Assembly (NCBI GenBank): GCA_002731275.1
Contig: PCBK01000120.1
Span: 1 to 64,000, forward strand
Direction: 5' to 3'
Source: Deltaproteobacteria bacterium
GTDB taxonomy: Bacteria; Myxococcota_C; UBA6777
DNA length: 64,000 nt
This document shows, piece by piece, positions 43,449 to 52,304 of the stretch. The position numbers and the translations under genes are program-made. The notes below the pieces were generated by a model, which had not been told where the DNA came from, made no database searches, and saw nothing but the letters and a program-made list of their open reading frames with translations. Positions within the stretch are counted from its first letter, which is position 1. The number at the start of each line of letters is the position of its first letter.

Positions 43449-45332
43449 ATGCCATCACCCAAAGGTCCTGTTGCGGAGTTGAGCTTCCGAGTTGTCGTCT
43501 TAGGTATCATTTTGTCTGTCGTGATGGGGGCGGCGAACGTCTACCTTGGCTTGAAGGCTGGGATGACCGTCTCGGCTTCTATTCCTGCGGCGGTGCTTGC
43601 GATGTTGATCTTCCGAGGCATCATGCGTGACGGGACGATCTTGGAAGCCAATCAGGTCCAGACGACTGCGTCAGCGGGAGAATCGCTGGCTGCAGGGATT
43701 ATCTTTACTGTTCCGGCGCTTGTGTTGCTCGGTACGTGGCAGAAGTTCGACATGGTGATGACGACGTTGATCGCCTTCACTGGTGGGCTTTTGGGTATTT
43801 TGATGATGATCCCAATGAGGCGAGTCTTTGTGACAGGGGATAACGATGAGTTGACCTTCCCCGAAGGTGTCGCGTGTGCCTCTGTGTTGGAGGCCAGCTC
43901 TGATGAATCAGGTGACCATCGGGATGCACTCGGTGTTGTCTATGGTGCGATTGTTGGGGGCTTGTTTAAGTTTCTCGCGAGTTTTCTGGGGTTGTTTCAC
44001 GCGACACTCGAAGGTGCAATGACATGGGGACGTCGGATCTTTTATTTTGGCAGTGACAGCGCGCCTTTGCTCGTCGGTGTCGGTTTTATCGTCCGTCTGA
44101 ATGTCGCGTTCTTATTGTTCTTGGGCGGAACCATTGGTTGGTTGATCGCGATCCCTTTGTTGGGCGGAACAGAGGCGATGTTAGCCGATCCGCTTGGTGG
44201 TGCGTGGTCTCTATGGAAGGCGAAGATTCGTTTTATCGGTGTCGGTGCGATGGTGATTGGTGGGATCGCGTCTATCGTCAAGGTGCGTCATGGTCTCGTG
44301 CAGGCGGTTCGTGAGCTGAGGAAGTCATCGTCAGGGCAGGAAGATGTGCCTGAGACGGATCGGGATCTGCCTTCTCGTGTGATCGTGGGGTTGGCGATTT
44401 TGTGTATCACTTTGATTGGGATTGTGTACGCGATCTTGACGAAGCACATCGCTGTCGCGATCGCTGCGACGGTCATTATGGTTGTGATGTCGTTCTTTTT
44501 TACGGCCGTCGCGAGTTATATTGTGGGGCTTGTCGGGAACTCGAACAGTCCAGTCTCAGGGATGACCATTACGGCAGTGTTATTCACTGGTGGGATGTTG
44601 ATGGTCTTTGGTTTCTCTGGTGAGGCGGGGATGTTGTCGACATTAGGGGTGGCGGCGATAGTGTGTTGTACAGCGTGTACCTCTGGAGATGTCTGTAATG
44701 ACCTGAAGACCGGCCAGATTGTAGGAGCATCACCTTATAAACAGCAGACGATGCAGATCGTGGGTGTGGCTGTTGCGGCCGTCGTGATGGCACCTGTGAT
44801 GCAACTCTTACACAACAACACACCTGGTGGGATTGGTGGGAAGTTGTTGGCTGCGCCGCAAGCGGGTTTATTCGCAAGTCTCGCGAAGGGTTTGTTCGGG
44901 GATGGCAAGTTGCCTTGGGATATGGTGGGGATTGGCGCAGGGGTTGGTGTGGTGATTCTGATCGTGGATGCGATTCTTGAGCGTCGGAAGTCATCATTTC
45001 GCGCACACATCATGCCCATCGCAGTTGGGATTTATCTGCCTTTTGGGTTGGCCATTCCGATCTTGATAGGTGGTTTGTTGGCGCACTTTCTTGCGGGAGG
45101 TGCAAAGGAGAAGGAGGCCGAGCAGCGTCTTCATCGTGGTGTGTTATTCTCATCAGGTGTGATCGCCGGAGAGTCGTTGATGGGTGTCGGGCTTGCCTTA
45201 CTCGCGAGTATGGGGCTCAAACAGTTAAAGCTGGGTATCCCTGGTGGCGTACTCTCTTGGTTGACATTTGTGGGGATGTTGTCGATGGTCGGTGTGTTCT
45301 ACTTCCTCTCTAAACCTCGTCAGCAGAACTGA
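43449..45332 (+). CDS. OPT-family oligopeptide transporter
   Basis: A 627-residue membrane protein with about 14 or more hydrophobic helices. The opening ELSFRVVVLGIILSVVMG segment (positions 9-26), YLGLKAGMTVSASIPAAV, and the NQVQTTASAGESLAAG motif are typical of bacterial OPT transporters, which move oligopeptides or metal chelates with protons. AGGGAG lies six bases before the ATG at 43449. The TGA stop is part of the CTGATCCGGCGGAC start of the composite repeat downstream, so the natural C-terminus may have been altered by the repeat. Confidence 0.9.
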   Translation: MPSPKGPVAELSFRVVVLGIILSVVMGAANVYLGLKAGMTVSASIPAAVLAMLIFRGIMRDGTILEANQVQTTASAGESLAAGIIFTVPALVLLGTWQKFDMVMTTLIAFTGGLLGILMMIPMRRVFVTGDNDELTFPEGVACASVLEASSDESGDHRDALGVVYGAIVGGLFKFLASFLGLFHATLEGAMTWGRRIFYFGSDSAPLLVGVGFIVRLNVAFLLFLGGTIGWLIAIPLLGGTEAMLADPLGGAWSLWKAKIRFIGVGAMVIGGIASIVKVRHGLVQAVRELRKSSSGQEDVPETDRDLPSRVIVGLAILCITLIGIVYAILTKHIAVAIAATVIMVVMSFFFTAVASYIVGLVGNSNSPVSGMTITAVLFTGGMLMVFGFSGEAGMLSTLGVAAIVCCTACTSGDVCNDLKTGQIVGASPYKQQTMQIVGVAVAAVVMAPVMQLLHNNTPGGIGGKLLAAPQAGLFASLAKGLFGDGKLPWDMVGIGAGVGVVILIVDAILERRKSSFRAHIMPIAVGIYLPFGLAIPILIGGLLAHFLAGGAKEKEAEQRLHRGVLFSSGVIAGESLMGVGLALLASMGLKQLKLGIPGGVLSWLTFVGMLSMVGVFYFLSKPRQQN

Positions 45333-45475
45333 TCCGGCGGACGTTGCAGTTGCGTCCAAGGCAAGCGCCCTCGTCGGGCTGATTTGCCTCGTACGCTTTG
45401 CAACATACGCCTCAACAAACTCTCCACCCTGAGCCTTCGGCTCTTCCCTCCTCTCAACCCTTTCGAGAGGAGGGA
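45330..45475. repeat. Composite repeat, module B (right copy)
   Basis: Homologous to 141-281. The hairpins are GAGCC-TTC-GGCTC (45431-45443), then TCCCTCCTCTC (45445-45455) with GAGAGGAGGGA (45465-45475). It starts exactly at the stop codon of the OPT gene. The G-run that is eight long in the left copy is four long here (near 45494). Confidence 0.85.
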
Positions 45476-45510
45476 CAAACCAACCGATATGTACGGGGAA
45501 TTCTAGAGTT

Positions 45511-45638
45511 CTGATCCGGCGGACGTTGCACTTGTGTCTCCGCAAACTCCCCTGATTCCACCAAATCATCCCCTCCTTCCAGGCGGATATAGCAAGGCCA
45601 TATCCTTGGATTCCCTTTTGCTTACGAACTTGCAGTGG
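45511..45638. repeat. Truncated module B followed by a unique insert
   Basis: 45511-45539 repeats the first 29 bases of module B. It then changes into about 100 bases not seen elsewhere in the window, which include a small inverted repeat GGATAT...ATATCC near 45585-45605. The break marks a past recombination or insertion inside the repeat array. Confidence 0.7.
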
Positions 45639-45734
45639 GTTTTTTGCGTCTTCACTTGCAATCATCCGCCTCAACAAACTCTCCTCCCTGTCGCTTCGCG
45701 ACTTCCCTCCTCTCAACCCTTTCGAGAGGAGGGA
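45639..45734. repeat. Composite repeat, module A (right copy)
   Basis: Homologous to 1-96. The first hairpin is GTCGC-TTC-GCGAC (45690-45702), with a paired change relative to GTCAC-TTC-GTGAC in the left copy. The second hairpin is unchanged (45704-45714 with 45724-45734). Confidence 0.85.
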
Positions 45735-45760
45735 CTACTCTGCCGATATGGTCGTATATT

Positions 45761-45785
45761 GAGGTCGGACACAAGGCCCGACCCT
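45761..45785. repeat. Composite repeat, module C (right copy)
   Basis: Identical to 308-332. The spacing to the next module is also similar, so C and D were probably copied together. Confidence 0.85.
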
Positions 45786-45840
45786 ACTGACATCCGTACG
45801 ATATACACGGAATTCTTGTTTATATCGCGATATCTTGTTT

Positions 45841-45960
45841 GATATGCATCGCTCCCCTTGCCAACGAAGTTGTGCAGGGGGAGCTGGCGGGCGAAGCCCG
45901 TCTGAGGGGGTCTTGCATCGCTCCCCTTGCCAACGAAGTTGAACTGCAGGGGGAGCTGGA
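45841..45960. repeat. Composite repeat, module D, two tandem units (right copy)
   Basis: Two units beginning GCATCGCTCCCCTTGCCAAC at 45845 and 45915, each closed by GGGGGAGCTGG. Between them, CGGGC-GAA-GCCCG is another five-base stem with a three-base loop. The arms GCTCCCC and GGGGGAGC pair. No gene is visible between here and 46148; an inverted repeat GGATAC-AAT-GTATCC lies at 45983-45997. Confidence 0.8.
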
Positions 45961-46147
45961 CTCTCATCTTTTTACATCGATCGGATACAATGTATCCTCT
46001 TGTCCACAAAATGGTAAAAACTATCCTCTTCTATGAGTCGATGGTTTCATGTTGATGTCTTTGTTTTATATGGTTTTGTTTGTTTTTCTGTGAGATGGTC
46101 TGTCATGTGCAACATAAGAGTATAAACGCTCAATGATGGAGAAGGAT

Positions 46148-48835
46148 ATGAGACATTTCATTCATTTTTGTTTGGTATTGTGTTTGGTTGCATGTGTGGG
46201 TTTTGGGACAGGTTGTCATACATCTGTGGAGATCCCGCCTGTTGGGAATGAGAAGGATCCTGGCAAGCCGCCTGTCACGAAAGAAGTCATCCCAAGGCAG
46301 GCTGTCACATCGCCATTGCGTAAGGATTGGTCCTTTCTGAGTGGAGAAGGAGCGAATACATCGGTTCACTATACGGCTATCAGTCCTGATGATGGGAGTG
46401 TGTATGTCGCAGGGAACTACCGTTTTATCGCGCACTTTGGCAAGTGGACGATCAAGAGCGAGTCCGAAAAAGGTGTGTTCTTGTTCAAGGCCGACGCCAA
46501 AGGACAGATTGAATGGGTCAAGTCCTTTGATCAAGCGCAGGTTGGTGGTTTGGATCTTGATACTGCTGGCAATCCAGTGATCGCTTTTGGTCGGTTCTTG
46601 TTAAAGTACAGCTCCGAAGGAAAACTCTTAAAACAAAAACAATTTGAGCGATTGTATGGATTTGGTGGCATTCGTGTGGGGAGTGATGGCTCTGTGTTGT
46701 TTCGTGCGTTGGTACAGGGTGGGGGGGTGACATTTGGTAAGTCCAAATTCATAGGTGGAAATACACGTATGGAGACGACCTTTCTCGGGAAGCTCAATGC
46801 GGAGTGGGAGCCTCAGTGGGCCTTTCATATTCGCTCCCAATACAACAATGGTTTTTCCAGTCTGCTTCACTTCGAATGGAGTTCAGGCAACACAATTTGG
46901 CTTGCAGGGAACGAAGCGGTGAGTGCATCGACGGCGCCCTACAGTGCTGCATCACTTCCTGCCTTTGTTGGGAAAGTTCCAGACACCTTCAAGGGTGGTG
47001 CTTTTGTCGCGATATTAAGTCCAGAGGGCGTTGTTGGTTTTGTGTACACAGGCGATTCGATCACAGGGCACGGAAAATCATTTGATGGACAGAAGATCCA
47101 CCATTTGTCTGTCGACAAAGAGGGACGAGCCCATGTGATCGGTATCAGTTCATTTGATGGGGCATTCTACGGGCGGAAGATCCCATCAAATTGTCTCTTT
47201 CGGATGATCTTTGATAAAACCAAGACAATCACATTGAACACAGTCCCTTTTACACTTCCTGTTGCAGGTCTTCTTCACTCATTTGCCTTTGATCTGGAAG
47301 GGAAAAAAGTCTTCCTTTGGGGACGCAGCACAAACTTGAGCTTCACTCTCCTTGATGGGAGCAAAATCACCCCAGAAGACCCTGAACTTCACGGTGTATG
47401 GTCTATCTCGAAAGGGAGCCTTCAGTGGAGTCAGGAGTCCAACAAAAGGAGCGTTACACAGCTGACATTTTCGAAGCAGAGTGGTCAACTGTTGTTGAGC
47501 GGCGCGCTCTCTGAAGAGGCTGGCCAGGATATCTTTCACTCGGTCGGGGGGAACGCGTTTGTGGAGCAGCGCTCATTGGATAGAAAAGTGCAATGGTCTG
47601 TGAAGAGTGAGGGGCAGGCGATGCTGTATCCCTTGTGGATGAAGTCTCTTCAAGATGGAGGTCTTGCCGCGCTTATCGAATGGAATGGTCGTGTTGGGAA
47701 GACAACCTATTACAACCCAAGACAGGCTCCAAAGCAGATGTTGTTGCGCGTCGATAAAGAAGGCAAATCAACGCTGCACGAGACCACACCTGAAGCGCTT
47801 CTTTCCGCCGAGTCATTGCCGTTTTACTTGGCCAAAGACAAAGAGAAAGTCCTCTCGACGATCACTGTCCCCAAAGACCATCTTGCGATCTTCCACCCCA
47901 AACAAAAAGCCGGAGAGAAGGCGACCGCGACCATCATTCCAGCGCAAAATGTCCGCGTCGAGCATGCTGTCACGAAGAAGGATGGTACTGTGGTCATCTC
48001 GGGATTTTGGACCGGAGGACGTGGCGTCATCGGGAGTCAAGCTGGAGCTGGTAGCCCTGAAAAGTACCATGAGAGATTGTTTCTCGCCGCATTTTCCAAG
48101 GAAGGGAAGACACTTTGGTACAAGCAATTTGATGTCTTCAGTGTTATCCAACAGAAGGCTACGTTCCATATCGCAGCAAATGGGACGATCTATCTCTTTA
48201 GTCGATTTTACGTGAACAAGAAGCTCGATAGTATTCCGTTTGGTGACAAAACCATCGTCACTGATGGTGTGAATGATGGTGCATATATCGCGACATTCAG
48301 TGCAAAAGGTGAGCTATTGACGGTGAAGGGGATGAAGCAGCTCCCCTGTACACTGTCCACCACGCACATCGTCCCGGCAGGCGAAGCTGATATTGTACTT
48401 TCAGGTCTTTGCTTTGAGCCACCCAATGCGAGAACAAGCAAGGTGTTTCGTCTCAATACGCAGATTGACGTCGTTTGGTCACAGGCGACGCATGATGACG
48501 AGAATCCCGAATACACAGCGATTGTTGTCGATGCTGAGGGGCGTCTTCAGGTGGTTGGGACAAGAACAGAAAAGACACAGGGTGCAGAGCCCGTCATCAC
48601 GAAAGAGTTGTTTGTAGTGTCACTCTCAATGGATGGCCAATTGTCGAAGCGGTCTTTATTCCAGTTGCAAAGCAATGATCTCGTCACGAGCGCGACGTTG
48701 TTTGGGGATACACTCTTCGTGGCAGGGACAACGCGCTCATCGATCGAGCTCGGAGAATCGAAAGCGAAGAGCAATGGGGGACAATCGATGTTTGTTGTGC
48801 GTGCGTCCTTGAAGGAAATGAACCAGACACCTTAG
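46148..48835 (+). CDS. Large beta-propeller-repeat lipoprotein
   Basis: An 895-residue lipoprotein. The ATG at 46148 gives a signal ending GTGC, with GGAG six bases upstream; the frame begins 15 bases earlier without a site. The rest is a chain of blade-like repeats with the pattern Gly-x-hydrophobic-Tyr/Val-Val-Ala-Gly...Phe-Gly...Phe-hydrophobic-Ala-Lys-hydrophobic...Gly-x-x-x-Trp, as in the SBBP/Delta-60-type propellers abundant in Myxococcota. It probably forms one or two propellers on the cell surface. No enzyme site is visible. It stands alone between the repeat region and a convergent gene. Confidence 0.8.
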   Translation: MRHFIHFCLVLCLVACVGFGTGCHTSVEIPPVGNEKDPGKPPVTKEVIPRQAVTSPLRKDWSFLSGEGANTSVHYTAISPDDGSVYVAGNYRFIAHFGKWTIKSESEKGVFLFKADAKGQIEWVKSFDQAQVGGLDLDTAGNPVIAFGRFLLKYSSEGKLLKQKQFERLYGFGGIRVGSDGSVLFRALVQGGGVTFGKSKFIGGNTRMETTFLGKLNAEWEPQWAFHIRSQYNNGFSSLLHFEWSSGNTIWLAGNEAVSASTAPYSAASLPAFVGKVPDTFKGGAFVAILSPEGVVGFVYTGDSITGHGKSFDGQKIHHLSVDKEGRAHVIGISSFDGAFYGRKIPSNCLFRMIFDKTKTITLNTVPFTLPVAGLLHSFAFDLEGKKVFLWGRSTNLSFTLLDGSKITPEDPELHGVWSISKGSLQWSQESNKRSVTQLTFSKQSGQLLLSGALSEEAGQDIFHSVGGNAFVEQRSLDRKVQWSVKSEGQAMLYPLWMKSLQDGGLAALIEWNGRVGKTTYYNPRQAPKQMLLRVDKEGKSTLHETTPEALLSAESLPFYLAKDKEKVLSTITVPKDHLAIFHPKQKAGEKATATIIPAQNVRVEHAVTKKDGTVVISGFWTGGRGVIGSQAGAGSPEKYHERLFLAAFSKEGKTLWYKQFDVFSVIQQKATFHIAANGTIYLFSRFYVNKKLDSIPFGDKTIVTDGVNDGAYIATFSAKGELLTVKGMKQLPCTLSTTHIVPAGEADIVLSGLCFEPPNARTSKVFRLNTQIDVVWSQATHDDENPEYTAIVVDAEGRLQVVGTRTEKTQGAEPVITKELFVVSLSMDGQLSKRSLFQLQSNDLVTSATLFGDTLFVAGTTRSSIELGESKAKSNGGQSMFVVRASLKEMNQTP

Positions 48836-48880
48836 GCCGTGATATTTTGCAGGGAGATGGGGGAGGCTGAAGGAAAAGGG

Positions 48881-49807
48881 TCAGGGGGAGCAGTCAGAGC
48901 AGGTCATCTTGTGTTGTTTGGGGTCGAATGAGGTGGGCCATTGTGTCGCGCTGTTGTAGCTCGCGCCCTTCAAGTTTGTGTTTTTCAGTGTCGCGCCTTT
49001 GAAGTTTGCGTAGTCGAGTGTGGTCTCGCTTAGATCTGCGTGAGAAAAGTCGGCACCTAACAAGGCTCCCGAGAGCTTCGCGCCTCTCAGTTTTGCGTGG
49101 GTGAGTGAGGCGTTTGTCAGGTTTGTGTACTGAAGGTCGGCTTTGGTCAGCTCTGTATGCTTGAGGTTGGCACCCTGAAGAGAGGCACCACGTAAGATCG
49201 CACCAGAGAGGTTCGCGTGTGTGAAGTTGGCGCGCTTGAGCGTGGCGCCAAGCATGAGAACGCCTGGCATGTATGCGTCTGAGAAGTCAGCCATTGGGAA
49301 GCTCGCGTCGATGAGATTTGAGCGGATCATGATCCTTTGAAAGGACATCTTGGGGGGGCATTGTAAACGCTTGATCTGGTGCTTATTCCCCTTCTTTTTG
49401 AAGTGTTTGTTCACGATGTCGTCGATATCTTTGAATGTTTTTTTTGTACGTTTTGCATTTGGTGCCAGCTCATAGAGGACTTTGAGGGCAATACATGCGG
49501 CTGTTCCATCTGGTGGATGTTCGACAAGAGAGACAAGTGTCGCTTTTGATGTTTTTTGTAGGTAAGGGGTGGATGTGAAGTAGGCGATGGCTTTCTTCAT
49601 GTGTTGTTTGTAGGTGTGTGGATGTGTTGCCTTTTGGATGTAGGCTTCGATTTTTTCCTTGGTCGTTCTTGGCCGGATATATGGATAGGCAAACCAAAGG
49701 GCCGGCACACCCACGACGAGCGAGAAGACAATGAGAACCCATTTGGTGGGGATGGGTTGTTGGAGTGTGTCGAGGAGTGTTCGTTTATTAGGTGTGTTGT
49801 CTTCCAT
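48881..49807 (-). CDS. Membrane-anchored pentapeptide-repeat protein
   Basis: A 308-residue protein with one membrane helix at about 23-45, a helical region of about 100 residues with Lys-rich segments, and a right-handed beta-helix at about 170-290 made of A(N/D)LxX pentapeptides (ANFTHANLSG, AKLRGAKLSG and so on). Pentapeptide proteins bind partners or mimic DNA. The positively charged N-terminus suggests the helix domain is outside the cytoplasm. AGGGAG lies just before the ATG. The stretch 49808-50119 beyond it holds no gene I trust. Confidence 0.82.
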   Translation of the reverse strand: MEDNTPNKRTLLDTLQQPIPTKWVLIVFSLVVGVPALWFAYPYIRPRTTKEKIEAYIQKATHPHTYKQHMKKAIAYFTSTPYLQKTSKATLVSLVEHPPDGTAACIALKVLYELAPNAKRTKKTFKDIDDIVNKHFKKKGNKHQIKRLQCPPKMSFQRIMIRSNLIDASFPMADFSDAYMPGVLMLGATLKRANFTHANLSGAILRGASLQGANLKHTELTKADLQYTNLTNASLTHAKLRGAKLSGALLGADFSHADLSETTLDYANFKGATLKNTNLKGASYNSATQWPTSFDPKQHKMTCSDCSP

Positions 49808-50119
49808 CTTCTCCCTTTCGTCGCTTTTGTGTTCATGGCTTTAGGACGGTACGTGCGCGAGGTGTGTTTTGGATGTCATTTTCTGGAACGACAATTCTTA
49901 CGGATTCTTGTGTTTTTTGTCGGTTGCCTTTTGTCCTGTGAGGTCGTTAGGGGTGGAGAAGTGTGCAAGATCGGCTCTAGTGGCCCAAAAGCAAGAAGTG
50001 TTGCGCATAGACGTTGATGTTGTCAATCTACGGGGGATATGCGATGGTGTGCGTGTGTAGATGTTGTCAGGTGGACATTCTATCTGGTGGATGATTGACT
50101 TTTACCACAAAGTGTTGTG

Positions 50120-52255
50120 ATGCAAGATTCTTTAGCTTCTATGAGAGGTGAGCATTCCGTTGATCCTTTCGGTGATACAGACGCTCTTTTGATAAACTCG
50201 TCTGGTCCGGATGGTGTACCTTTACCGCAGATGACGGGGAGGACACTTTGGATTGCCAGGACGTTGTGGGGTGCCGCGATACTGCTCGCGGCGAGTTTGA
50301 TGTTCATCTACCTATATCATGTCCCTGTGATCCTACAGAATCCCGAGTCATCGGATTTATTTGAGAACATCACCAATCAGTACCTGTCCCAAACAGTCTT
50401 TCCTACAGTATCGATGATCCGTCGTTTGTTTTTGGCGACGTGTGGTTGGTTTATGGCGTTGATGATTTGTTGGCGTCGTACGGATCGAGCGCTGGTGCTT
50501 TGGACATCTTTGGCGATTGTGGGGATCAGCACCTATCCGCTCAATATCGAGTTTTTGGAGCGATTGATGTTCCGCGATGAGTTGGGGGAGATTTGGCGGG
50601 CGATGGCGGCTGTCCAGGCTGTGTTGGGGGCGTCTATTGGGATTGGGATTATGCTCGTGATGCCGAGTGGACGGCTTATGCGAGGATGGGGGAGATGGCT
50701 CTATCCGTTTGTGCTCATCTTTCCTACAATATACGCTTGGGTCTGGTGGGCTGAATATCGTGCGTATCGTCCTGCGATGGTTGGTAACGTGTTGACGATC
50801 ACTGTGGCCGCGCTGGTGATCTTTTTCCGGTATTGGGAGACGACGCAACCACGCGAGAAGCTGCAGCTGCGTTGGTTGTTGTTGGGTAATGTTGTTTGTG
50901 CGGTGGTTTTTGCGCTGTATGTTGTGCTGGTGTTGAGCCCGACGCCAACAAGTGAGACTTTGTTGATCGCAAAGAGGTTCAGCCAAGACGTGATCTTGTT
51001 GCTTGGTTACTCTGCGCCGCTGTTGACGTTCTTTTTGGTGATCTCTCGTTACAAGCTGTGGTCTTTTCACGTCACGATCAACCGTTCACTTGTTTACAGT
51101 ACGCTGACGTTATCGCTTGCTGTGGTCTTTTTGCTTGGGTTTTTGTTGCTCAGGAAGGTCTTTCGGCTTGTTGGTATAGAACAGGACCTTTGGGCTGTGG
51201 CGATCCTGATCGTGAGTATCATGTTGTTGTACCAACCTTTGAGGACGCGTTTTCGTCGCTTTATCGATAGGCGTTTTTACGGGATCGACATCGACTACGA
51301 GGAGGCCAACCGTCTCGAAGTTCTCTCGGGGAGAACTCGACTCGCGCCACAAAAGCCACTCTCTCGGTTTGGGGAGTATGAGGAGCTCAGGTGGCTTGGT
51401 CGTGGTGGGATGGGAGAAGTGTTTCGTGCGAAGCATCCGATCTTGGAGCGTGATGTCGCGATCAAGTTGCTCGCAAAAGCACACAAGTTCGACAAGAAAG
51501 TGCAGGAGCGATTTACCCGCGAAGCGCAGGCGTTGGCCAAGCTCAACCATCCACATATCATTAAACTCCACGACTTTGGCGAAGAGAGTGGCCAATCGTT
51601 TATGGTGATGGAGTATATCGATGGGGAGGAGCTACGTGACAGGCTACAAAAGGGGGAGAGGTTACCGCTTGAGGAGGTTCTGAAGATTGTCGGACCATTG
51701 GCTTCAGCGTTGGATCATGTGCATCAACATGGGATCATTCATCGCGATATTAAGCCAAACAATGTGATGCTTGAACGCAATCCATCTGAGCCTTCGGAGC
51801 CTCGTGTGATCTTGATGGATTTTGGGATTGCGCGTATCCATTCGATGGAGACCTTGACGGAAGCGGGTGGGGAGGCGATTTTGGGGACGCTCTCGTACAT
51901 TCCTCCTGAGCAGGTGAAGGGGGACAAGAATATCGATGGCAGGGCTGATCTGTATTCATTGGCGTGTATGGTGTACCGGATGCTTACGGGACAGATGCCA
52001 TTTGTGCAAAAGGATCCCATCTCGATCGTGATGGCCCATCTCATGCATATCCCACCTTCGCCGAAGTTGTATGCTCCGGAGCTCCCTGAGTATGTGGCAG
52101 AAGCGATCCTCAAGGCGCTCTCAAAAGAACCAAAAGATCGTTTTGCGACTGTGGGTGAGTTTTTTGAGGCGATAAAGGGCGAGACTCCTGCGTTGGAGAC
52201 ACTCGACTTTGGGGCTGCCAATTCTCTCTTTACGGATCTCGACAAGTTACTTTGA
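50120..52255 (+). CDS. Membrane Ser/Thr protein kinase with 7TM-type N-terminus
   Basis: A 711-residue protein. Residues 1-380 contain about eight hydrophobic segments, ending in RRFIDRRFYGIDIDYEEA, a linker that also follows the 7TM sensor part of many histidine kinases. The kinase domain begins near 415: LGRGGMGEVF (Gly loop), VAIKLL (Lys), IIHRDIKPNN (catalytic Asp) and LMDFGIAR (Mg site). All catalytic residues are present. So a sensor usually paired with His kinases has been joined to a eukaryotic-type kinase. Such kinases may feed FHA proteins like that at 13767. The ATG at 50120 has no good ribosome site. Confidence 0.85.
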   Translation: MQDSLASMRGEHSVDPFGDTDALLINSSGPDGVPLPQMTGRTLWIARTLWGAAILLAASLMFIYLYHVPVILQNPESSDLFENITNQYLSQTVFPTVSMIRRLFLATCGWFMALMICWRRTDRALVLWTSLAIVGISTYPLNIEFLERLMFRDELGEIWRAMAAVQAVLGASIGIGIMLVMPSGRLMRGWGRWLYPFVLIFPTIYAWVWWAEYRAYRPAMVGNVLTITVAALVIFFRYWETTQPREKLQLRWLLLGNVVCAVVFALYVVLVLSPTPTSETLLIAKRFSQDVILLLGYSAPLLTFFLVISRYKLWSFHVTINRSLVYSTLTLSLAVVFLLGFLLLRKVFRLVGIEQDLWAVAILIVSIMLLYQPLRTRFRRFIDRRFYGIDIDYEEANRLEVLSGRTRLAPQKPLSRFGEYEELRWLGRGGMGEVFRAKHPILERDVAIKLLAKAHKFDKKVQERFTREAQALAKLNHPHIIKLHDFGEESGQSFMVMEYIDGEELRDRLQKGERLPLEEVLKIVGPLASALDHVHQHGIIHRDIKPNNVMLERNPSEPSEPRVILMDFGIARIHSMETLTEAGGEAILGTLSYIPPEQVKGDKNIDGRADLYSLACMVYRMLTGQMPFVQKDPISIVMAHLMHIPPSPKLYAPELPEYVAEAILKALSKEPKDRFATVGEFFEAIKGETPALETLDFGAANSLFTDLDKLL

Positions 52256-52304
52256 GCCCACCTATACGAAGCTCCCCTGTTTACGTTCTACCGTTTTCCG
52301 GAGG

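Noticed and set aside
49834-50017. 60-codon frame starting ATGGCTTTAGG with a lipobox-like LLSC
   Set aside because: No ribosome site, poor codon character and no similarity I recognise; likely chance.
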